DNA of 11,544 nucleotides from Terriglobus sp. (GTDB lineage Bacteria > Acidobacteriota > Terriglobia > Terriglobales > Acidobacteriaceae): contig JAHFTZ010000027.1 of the NCBI GenBank assembly GCA_023265355.1, positions 1 through 11,544 of the forward strand, written 5' to 3'. This document shows, one piece after another, positions 6,891 to 11,544 of the stretch (position 1 is its first letter; every line of letters begins with the position of its first letter). The notes beneath the pieces are model-generated. The model did no database searches, had not been told where the DNA came from, and saw only the letters and a list, made by a program, of their open reading frames with translations. The translations under genes and the position numbers were made by a program.

Positions 6891-7448
6891 ATGGCTAAGT
6901 CGGAGTTGCGCGGAATTGCACACGAGTCGATTCAATGGTCGATCGGTCTCAGCGTGTTGATGATTCTGTTAGGCGTGGTGGCTCTCGGCTGGCCGCTGGC
7001 CGCGGGCGTGGCAGTGAGCGCAATCGTTGCGTGGCTGCTGATGCTCACGGGAATCCTGCACCTGGGCTTTGCGTGGCACACGAGCGGAGCGGGTGGACTG
7101 CTCTGGGAGGTGCTTGTGGGTGTGGTCTATCTGGCAATCGGAATTTATCTGTTCCGCAATCCGCTGGCAGGCCTTACGTCCCTCACCGTTGTGCTGGCCG
7201 CTTACCTGGTGCTGAAGGGGTTTGCCGAGTTCGGCTTCGCGGCGGCTGTACGGCCTCTCTCCGGGAGCGGCTGGCTGCTCTTTGATGGCATGGTGTCGGT
7301 GCTGCTGGGCGTGATGATCGCAGCCCACCTGCCTTCCTCGACCGCCTGGGCGGTGGGAACGATGGTGGGGGTCGCGATTCTGTTCAGCGGTATCTCGCGG
7401 CTGTTGCTCGCACTCGCTGCCCGGAAGCTGCTGCTCCGTGTGGTCTGA
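6891..7448 (+). CDS. HdeD/DUF308-family membrane protein
   Basis: 185-aa, almost wholly hydrophobic inner-membrane protein with about six predicted membrane segments in three helical hairpins. Examples are IGLSVLMILLGVVALGWPL, VSAIVAWLLMLTGILHLGF and LLWEVLVGVVYLAIGIYLF. The repeated pattern of G-x3-L-G helices followed by a WPL- or NPLAG-type turn is characteristic of DUF308, the family of E. coli HdeD (acid-resistance membrane protein). The biochemical role in acidobacteria is unknown. The start is supported by GGAGAGG about 8 bases upstream. It stands alone, divergent from the amidohydrolase and convergent with the next gene. Confidence 0.88.
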   Translation: MAKSELRGIAHESIQWSIGLSVLMILLGVVALGWPLAAGVAVSAIVAWLLMLTGILHLGFAWHTSGAGGLLWEVLVGVVYLAIGIYLFRNPLAGLTSLTVVLAAYLVLKGFAEFGFAAAVRPLSGSGWLLFDGMVSVLLGVMIAAHLPSSTAWAVGTMVGVAILFSGISRLLLALAARKLLLRVV

Positions 7449-7476
7449 AGCGCAGACTTCCGACAGCGGACGCGCT

Positions 7477-7491
7477 AGTCCTCGTAGGACT
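7477..7491. terminator. small hairpin between convergent genes, weak terminator candidate
   Basis: A perfect 6-bp stem with 3-base loop, AGTCCT-CGT-AGGACT, lies in the 66-base gap between the hdeD stop and the stop of the opposing small membrane protein gene. Being symmetric, it could act in both directions. No T-tract follows on either strand, so an intrinsic terminator is not proven. Confidence 0.3.
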
Positions 7492-7514
7492 CAGAAGGGT
7501 CTTCCGTGGGAACG

Positions 7515-7847
7515 CTAGGGATGACTCCAGAGCCAGCGGCGCGCACTGAAGTCCGTGGCGATGCTGGCAGCGAGCAGGCCGAGCGAGATGGCGAACGCGC
7601 CGCCTACCCAGCCGATTTCGATCTTGCCGCGCAGCATAAAGAAGTCCAACACGCCGAAGACGAGGACCAGAACGGCTGCCTCTGCAAAGAAGGAAGAACA
7701 ACGGCGGGCGGTGATGGACAGAAGCTCGGGAAGGGCTCGGTTTGCCGTGATTTTGCCTTGCGCCGAAGGCATGAGGACGAGGCGCGGTTTAGAGCTTGCG
7801 GTACTTTCTTTTCCAGTTAGAACGTTCGCTGCATTTTTGTAAAACAT
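7515..7847 (-). CDS. small two-span membrane protein of unknown function
   Basis: 110 aa. The N-terminal half is polar and basic (PSAQGKITANRALPELL about 27-43). Two membrane segments follow at about 53-72 (FFAEAAVLVLVFGVLDFFML) and about 80-100 (GWVGGAFAISLGLLAASIA), and the protein ends in a basic, Trp-rich tail, SARRWLWSHP. The ATG at 7847 is preceded by AAAGG at about 8 bases; a TTG two codons earlier is less likely. I recognise no named family. The segment pattern, positive-inside tails and ribosome binding site support a real gene. Confidence 0.65.
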   Translation of the reverse strand: MFYKNAANVLTGKESTASSKPRLVLMPSAQGKITANRALPELLSITARRCSSFFAEAAVLVLVFGVLDFFMLRGKIEIGWVGGAFAISLGLLAASIATDFSARRWLWSHP

Positions 7848-7853
7848 ACTCAA

Positions 7854-7973
7854 GCCTTTGTGGTGCTTATCTCAAGTCTGCCCTAAGCTGTGCGCGAAGT
7901 CCAGTAAATGGTTTGTAATCAAATATTTATGAATAATTATTCTGGCGGGTGCATGTTTATGCAGGCTCGAGAG
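7854..7973. other. AT-rich intergenic segment
   Basis: This 120-base gap between the small membrane protein gene and the RAYT gene contains a strongly AT-rich block (about 7912-7942) with two short palindromes, AAATATTT and AATAATTATT. It stands out from the GC-rich surroundings. It probably holds the promoter of the 110-aa gene, but I cannot fix -35/-10 boxes. Confidence 0.35.
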
Positions 7974-8417
7974 TTAGGATGATCGGCTCTGTTCCTGAGC
8001 GCTGGACCATGGCCATTCTTGGGGCTCGACTACCAGACCACGTGTGACCGGGTTGGTGTGGATGTAATGGATCTTCTCTTTGATTTTGGGTGTGGTGAAG
8101 ACGTTGAAGTCGTAATACCTCGCCTGCCAGAAGTGGTCGCGGTTGCCTTTCAGGATCTTTGAGGTTTCCTGTTTGAGGGACTTCAGTGCGACGTTGAGAC
8201 TGACGTTTGGCGGCTCTGTAAGTAAGAGGTGAACATGCTCCGGCATGATGACGTAGGCGATGACTTCGAACTCATGTTTAAGTCGGGTCTTTTCCAGGCG
8301 CTCTGTGAAGACTTGCTTCGCTTCGTCTGATGCGAGGTAGGGAAGACGTTTGTAACAGCTGAAGGTGATGAAGTGGAGATGACCAGACTTCTGGTAGCGC
8401 TTCAGGCCTGCGGGCAT
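7974..8417 (-). CDS. rayT: RAYT: REP-associated Y1 tyrosine transposase (IS200/IS605-like)
   Basis: 147-aa single-domain HUH nuclease of the Y1 transposase family. The HUH motif is PEHVHLLL (His61, His63). The catalytic tyrosine is in the ARYYDFNVF block (Tyr101 or Tyr102), followed by the RAYT-typical helix KEKIHYIHTNPVTRGLV and PQEWPWSSA near the end. The N-terminal YQKSGHLHFITFSCYKR is also characteristic. RAYTs are domesticated single-copy relatives of IS200 transposases that cut REP hairpins. This one has a complete REP pair 29 bases upstream of its start and a truncated copy further on, the usual RAYT-REP arrangement. No left-end/right-end IS structure is visible, so it is not an ordinary IS. 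No strong ribosome binding site precedes the ATG. Confidence 0.92.
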   Translation of the reverse strand: MPAGLKRYQKSGHLHFITFSCYKRLPYLASDEAKQVFTERLEKTRLKHEFEVIAYVIMPEHVHLLLTEPPNVSLNVALKSLKQETSKILKGNRDHFWQARYYDFNVFTTPKIKEKIHYIHTNPVTRGLVVEPQEWPWSSAQEQSRSS

Positions 8418-8445
8418 CCTCGGATTTTAGTAAACCCAAAGGTCT

Positions 8446-8595
8446 GGGTGCCCCGTACATCGCGTTTTTTGCGATGTGCGGGAGGGATGGTTGTTCCATT
8501 TTGGTTTTGAGGTGGGGTGGAGATCGAGAAGCGGTTCGCGCCTTCGCGCGAATACCCACACATGCACGATAAAGCTGCGCATGTATGGGGCACCC
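8446..8595. repeat. BIME (inverted REP pair), copy 2
   Basis: A 150-bp relative of the element at 3456-3602 with the same terminal GGGTGCCCC / GGGGCACCC repeats. The left REP (8446-8482) has a stem closed by ACATCGC / GCGATGT. The middle hairpin is TTCGCGC-CTTC-GCGCGAA (8535-8552). The right REP (about 8554-8595) shows base changes that keep pairing: ATGAAC/GTTCAT in copy 1 becomes ATGCAC/GCGCAT here. It lies directly upstream of the RAYT gene, which probably acts on such elements. Confidence 0.87.
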
Positions 8596-8654
8596 GTTTC
8601 TGTGGGGATTGGAAAACTAAAGCTGCCACGGACTTCTTAGGAAATCGAAACTCT

Positions 8655-8743
8655 GGGTGCCCCGTACATCGCGTTTTTGCGATGTGCGGGTAGGGTGCTT
8701 GTTCCGTTTTGGATTTTGAGGCGGGTGGAAGTTAGGAGCGGTT
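8655..8743. repeat. truncated REP/BIME, copy 3 (left half only)
   Basis: The left REP is intact (8655-8690, loop one T shorter than the other copies). The linker still resembles copy 2 (TTGTTCC-TTTTGG-TTTTGAGG, then GTGGA and GCGGTT). From about 8743 the similarity stops: the middle hairpin is lost and the right REP with GGGGCACCC is absent. The break coincides with the start of the retron promoter, which suggests the retron cassette replaced or interrupted the right half. Confidence 0.75.
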
Positions 8744-8769
8744 TTCGCTTTCCCGGGCCATGCTAAAAT
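8742..8769 (+). promoter_or_regulatory. extended -10 promoter of the retron
   Basis: TGC-TAAAAT at 8761-8769 is a good extended -10 box (TGn plus TAAAAT). A poor -35 (TTTTCG, 8742-8747) sits 16 bases upstream. The predicted start of transcription is 7-9 bases after the -10 box, about 8776-8778, which is the first base of the retron a1 segment. One transcript would then carry the ncRNA and the RT gene, as in known retrons. The promoter is predicted by eye only. Confidence 0.5.
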
Positions 8770-8777
8770 TCTGCTCA

Positions 8778-8912
8778 AACCGGAAGAAGCTTTGAACCTC
8801 CCTTGCGTTCCCGCGAGGGCATCCTTAAATGGACCAGTAATGCAGGCTCGGATCTATATTCTAGTTGCGTCGAGTTCTGAACGTACTAAATGCTAGAAAG
8901 CTTCTTCCGGTT
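8778..8912 (+). ncRNA. retron msr-msd ncRNA (a1/a2 flanked)
   Basis: The element is bounded by a perfect 16-bp inverted repeat: a1 AACCGGAAGAAGCTTT (8778-8793) and a2 AAAGCTTCTTCCGGTT (8897-8912), enclosing 103 nt. G8794, unpaired just after a1, is a candidate branching guanosine. The msr-type hairpin is CCCTTGCG-TTCC-CGCGAGGG (8800-8819, one G-U pair). The later half can form an imperfect stem of msd type: 8836-8839 with 8884-8887, 8843-8845 with 8877-8879, and 8847-8850 with 8871-8874, with about 20 nt in the loop. The position immediately before a retron RT gene, on the same strand and 6 bases from its ATG, is the standard msr-msd-ret order. The a1/a2 pair is certain. The msr/msd boundary and the exact msDNA ends are inferred. 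Confidence 0.82.
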
Positions 8913-8918
8913 CATATC

Positions 8919-10499
8919 ATGCCAAAGTCCCAGCCTTCTCCATTGCCAGATGCCGCTGCCCTAAGTGCAATTCTGGGAATGACACCGACTGACCTTTACG
9001 CTTCCGTATACTCCAAGAAATATAAAAACTTCCTGATTCCGAAGAAATCTGGCGGAGGGAGGCTAATAAATGCCCCAAAGGGAAGACTCCTGGTGATTCA
9101 GAAACGACTCGCCAACTTTCTAGCGGGAGAGTACGGCACTAGATCGTCTGTTCATGGATTTATACGTAAGAGGGGGATCGTAACTAATGCACGCGCGCAC
9201 ATTGGCGCAAAAATTGTATTTAACTGCGACCTTGCGGATTTTTTCCCATCTATACATTTTGGAAGAGTCCGGGGCTTGCTGATGGCTGCTCCCTACAACT
9301 ACACCAAAGAAGTCGCACAATTGATTGCACGAATCTGTTGTCATAATGGTGTGTTGCCGCAAGGAGCTCCAACATCGCCGATCGTCTCAAATATGATTTG
9401 CGGGCAATTAGATTCTAAGTTGAAACATCTAGCTCGCCAGCATAAATGTTTCTATACGAGGTATGCAGACGATCTCACATTCTCTTCTACTGCTAGCCTA
9501 CCCAAAGCAATTGTGGAGAGGGATGGAACAGGTGCATTTGCACCTGGAAGTGTCTTGCTAGCCATTTTGGCAAATTCCGGGTTTGCGCTAAATCCACTTA
9601 AAACAAGGCTCGCCGGTGATGGATCCAGAAAAGAAGTAACTGGAGTGATTGTCGGAGCAAAGAATTTAAATGTAAGAAGATCTCAAATTCGGCGTCTGCG
9701 ATGCATGCTTCATGCATGGCAAAATTTCGGCTTGGAACTCGCAACTGAAGAGTTTCTCCAGACCTACGATGTTAAGAAGCGTCAAGATGTGGACTTCATA
9801 TCTGTTGTACGTGGCAGACTAGAACACCTAGGGCACGTAAAGGGAAGAGACAACGAAGTCTATTTTCGCCTGATGGAGAGGTTTTTAAAGCTAGACCCTA
9901 AAGCGAACTGCAAACCTATTATTTCGACTAGCCTGGCCAACGACGACACCTTGAAGCGTTCTGTATATGTGCTTCAGGCAACTGATTCGGATGGTATAGA
10001 AATTCACTCAACGGCTTTTTGGCTTGAAAATGTTGGTCTAGTAACTGCAAATCATGCAGTTCGAGATTTACATGGCACGATGTATACCAAGTTGAAGATA
10101 TTCAAAACTACCGCAAGCATAGATGGAATACCCGTGAAAGCAATCAAAGGGTCTTCAAACTATGACCTTGCCATCCTCGAATGCCTGAAGCCACCGAAAC
10201 CAACGATTCAATTAGGACGAGCTCCGATTCCGACCGCGGGGTCTCCGTTAAAGGTGCTTGGTTACCCCCATTTTAATGCTGGAAGCCCGGCCTCGCTCAT
10301 CTCGGGTCAACTGATTCGATCATATGCTTTTAGTGCCGTGACTAACTTAGTCGTAAGTCCCGTTATCAATCAGGGTAATAGTGGAGGCCCCGTGTTAGAC
10401 CAGAACAATCGCGTAATCGGCGTTTGCGTAAAGGGTGCAAATCTTGGTGAAAATATAGCTACCGCTATAAATCACATAGACAACCTTCCTGCCATTTAG
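8919..10499 (+). CDS. retron reverse transcriptase fused to trypsin-like serine protease
   Basis: 526-aa fusion. Residues about 1-325 are a retron RT: FLIPKKSGGGRLINAP (about 38-53), NARAH (90-94; the retron NAxxH motif) running into FNCDLADFFPS with catalytic Asp104, LPQGAPTSP (146-154), YADD (182-185) and VTG (240-242; the second retron hallmark). It lacks a group II intron maturase domain. Residues about 345-526 are a trypsin-like protease with the full triad: His379 in LVTANHAV, Asp416 in NYDLAIL, Ser488 in GNSGGPV. The RT should make msDNA from the upstream ncRNA; the protease is probably the effector, taking the place of a separate toxin gene. The ATG at 8919 lies 6 bases after a2 and leaves the usual RT N-terminus (PDAAALSAILGMTPTDLYAS). 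A TTG-initiated extension to 8865 would run through the msd. No Shine-Dalgarno is seen. Codon use is more AT-rich than in the neighbours. The stop abuts the glmS stop. Confidence 0.92.
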   Translation: MPKSQPSPLPDAAALSAILGMTPTDLYASVYSKKYKNFLIPKKSGGGRLINAPKGRLLVIQKRLANFLAGEYGTRSSVHGFIRKRGIVTNARAHIGAKIVFNCDLADFFPSIHFGRVRGLLMAAPYNYTKEVAQLIARICCHNGVLPQGAPTSPIVSNMICGQLDSKLKHLARQHKCFYTRYADDLTFSSTASLPKAIVERDGTGAFAPGSVLLAILANSGFALNPLKTRLAGDGSRKEVTGVIVGAKNLNVRRSQIRRLRCMLHAWQNFGLELATEEFLQTYDVKKRQDVDFISVVRGRLEHLGHVKGRDNEVYFRLMERFLKLDPKANCKPIISTSLANDDTLKRSVYVLQATDSDGIEIHSTAFWLENVGLVTANHAVRDLHGTMYTKLKIFKTTASIDGIPVKAIKGSSNYDLAILECLKPPKPTIQLGRAPIPTAGSPLKVLGYPHFNAGSPASLISGQLIRSYAFSAVTNLVVSPVINQGNSGGPVLDQNNRVIGVCVKGANLGENIATAINHIDNLPAI

Positions 10500-11544
10500 C
10501 TATTCCACCGTCACGCTCTTAGCCAGATTTCTCGGCTGATCCACATCGCAGCCTCGTCTCACAGAGATATGGTACGCAAGCAGTTGCAGCGGGATCGTTT
10601 CCAAAATGGGCAGTAAGAGGTCGGGTGCGGCGGGGATGTGGATCGTGTGTTCTACGAGGCCTGTGATCTGGTGATCGCCTTCGGTGGCAATGGCGATCAC
10701 GCGGCCGGAGCGGGCGGTGACTTCCTGGATGTTGCTGAGCGTCTTTTCGTAGCGCAGGACGCTGCTGGGGTCTGCCGGGTCCTGGGTGGCGATGCAGACG
10801 ACGGGGAGGTTTTCGTCAATGAGGGCGTTGGGGCCGTGTTTCATCTCGCCTGCAGGGTAGCCTTCGGCGTGGATGTAGGAGATCTCTTTCAGCTTGAGTG
10901 CGCCTTCGAGGGCGATGGGGAAGTGGATGCCTCGACCGAGAAAGAGGAAGTCGTTGGCTGCGCTGAAGAGTTTGGCGAGATGGACGCACTGGTCGTCGAC
11001 AGAGCGGAGGATCTCTTCGGCCTTGGCGGGGATTCTGGTGAGTTCTGTGGCGTAGTGGAGCGACATGGCAGGCGTGAGGTGGCCGCGTTGTTGTCCTAAA
11101 TACATGGCGAGGGTGAAGAGGGCGGTGAGTTGTGCGGTGAAGGCCTTGGTGGAGGCGACGCCGATCTCCGGACCGGCGTTGGTGGTGATGACGCCCTGGG
11201 CCTTGCGCGTGATGGCCGAGCCGACGACGTTGCAGATGGCGAGCGTGGGCGTTCCGGCGGCGATCATCTGGGCCTGCGCGGCGATGGTGTCCGCGGTCTC
11301 GCCGGACTGGGTGATGAGGAGGCCGAGGGCGGAGGGGATGGGGTCGCGATAGCGGTATTCGGAGGCGTAGTCGACGTCCACGGGCAGGCGTGCGAGGCGT
11401 TCGATCATGTACTTGCCCGCGAGGCCGGCGTGCCAGGAGGTGCCGCAGGCGGCGATGGTGAGGTTGGTGGTGGCCTGGATCTGTTCCTTGCTGAGCTGGA
11501 GGTCGGGGAGGAAGATCTCTCCGGTATCGAGCGAGACGCGGCCG
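10500..11544 (-). CDS. glmS: GlmS, glutamine-fructose-6-phosphate aminotransferase (C-terminal part)
   Basis: Makes glucosamine-6-phosphate from fructose-6-phosphate and glutamine, the first step toward UDP-GlcNAc for peptidoglycan and LPS; cytosolic. Only the C-terminal ~347 residues are in the window. The frame stays open through 11544, and the ATG at 11406-11408 is internal. Seen are the first SIS sugar-isomerase domain with [11 protein letters not shown] and [13 protein letters not shown], then the second SIS domain with [38 protein letters not shown] (split here as [15 protein letters not shown] and [19 protein letters not shown]), and the canonical end [11 protein letters not shown]. 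The N-terminal glutaminase domain lies beyond the edge. The stop codon directly touches that of the convergent retron gene, leaving no room for its own terminator. Confidence 0.96.
   Translation of the reverse strand, partial: GRVSLDTGEIFLPDLQLSKEQIQATTNLTIAACGTSWHAGLAGKYMIERLARLPVDVDYASEYRYRDPIPSALGLLITQSGETADTIAAQAQMIAAGTPTLAICNVVGSAITRKAQGVITTNAGPEIGVASTKAFTAQLTALFTLAMYLGQQRGHLTPAMSLHYATELTRIPAKAEEILRSVDDQCVHLAKLFSAANDFLFLGRGIHFPIALEGALKLKEISYIHAEGYPAGEMKHGPNALIDENLPVVCIATQDPADPSSVLRYEKTLSNIQEVTARSGRVIAIATEGDHQITGLVEHTIHIPAAPDLLLPILETIPLQLLAYHISVRRGCDVDQPRNLAKSVTVE

Noticed and set aside
8446..8743. CRISPR-like array upstream of the RAYT gene
   Set aside because: Only two related units, palindromic and about 200 bp apart, with homologous linkers and no unique spacers. 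They are REP/BIME elements.
7959..8850. 11-bp direct repeat ATGCAGGCTCG at 7959-7969 and 8840-8850, possible target duplication
   Set aside because: Repeats of this length are expected by chance in a window this size, and the second copy lies inside the msd, not at a cassette edge.
8865..8918. TTG-initiated 18-residue N-terminal extension of the RT-protease
   Set aside because: It would be encoded by the msd half and a2 of the ncRNA, has no ribosome binding site, and the ATG at 8919 already gives a normal retron RT N-terminus.
8919..9900. Group II intron or diversity-generating retroelement RT
   Set aside because: There is no maturase domain and no intron RNA structure, and I saw no template/variable repeat pair. 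NAxxH, VTG and the a1/a2 ncRNA identify a retron.

Overview
The window looks like a chromosomal segment of a Terriglobia-type acidobacterium (Terriglobus/Granulicella/Edaphobacter-like). The reasons are a very typical acidobacterial ADOP-family ABC permease N-terminus, an EgtB with the double-tyrosine active-site signature described from an acidobacterium, GGGTGCCCC-type REP elements beside a RAYT transposase, and a GC-rich host background. No single marker gene proves the taxon.

Layout, left to right. (1) 1-836 (-): 5' part of an ADOP permease, broken by a +1 frameshift in a run of six G. (2) 1145-3434 (+): a two-gene ergothioneine operon, egtB-egtD. (3) 3456-3685: a paired, inverted REP element (BIME) plus a degenerate single REP, filling the gap between convergent egtD and rnb. 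(4) 3690-5186 (-): RNB-domain exoribonuclease with a C-terminal S1 domain, divergent from a 97-aa single-span membrane protein (5239-5532, +). That gene meets a secreted amidohydrolase (5534-6787, -) tail to tail. (5) 6891-7448 (+): HdeD/DUF308 membrane protein, convergent with a 110-aa two-span membrane protein (7515-7847, -). A perfect CRP-type palindrome lies between the amidohydrolase and hdeD. (6) 7974-8743: a RAYT (REP-associated tyrosine transposase) gene with one complete BIME and one truncated REP copy upstream of it. (7) 8742-10499 (+): a complete retron. (8) 10500-11544 (-): 3' part of glmS, whose stop codon directly abuts that of the retron.

The retron is the main find. An extended -10 promoter is followed at the expected start-site distance by a1 of a perfect 16-bp inverted repeat (a1 8778-8793, a2 8897-8912). 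The repeat encloses 103 nt holding an 8-bp msr-type hairpin and an imperfect msd-type stem. Six bases after a2 an ORF begins that encodes a retron reverse transcriptase (NAxxH, YADD and VTG motifs intact) fused to a trypsin-like serine protease with an apparently complete His-Asp-Ser triad. There is no separate effector gene, so the protease is the natural candidate for the effector of an anti-phage or abortive-infection module. The cassette is visibly more AT-rich than its neighbours, sits exactly where a REP copy is truncated, and ends with no gap against glmS. All of this suggests horizontal acquisition.
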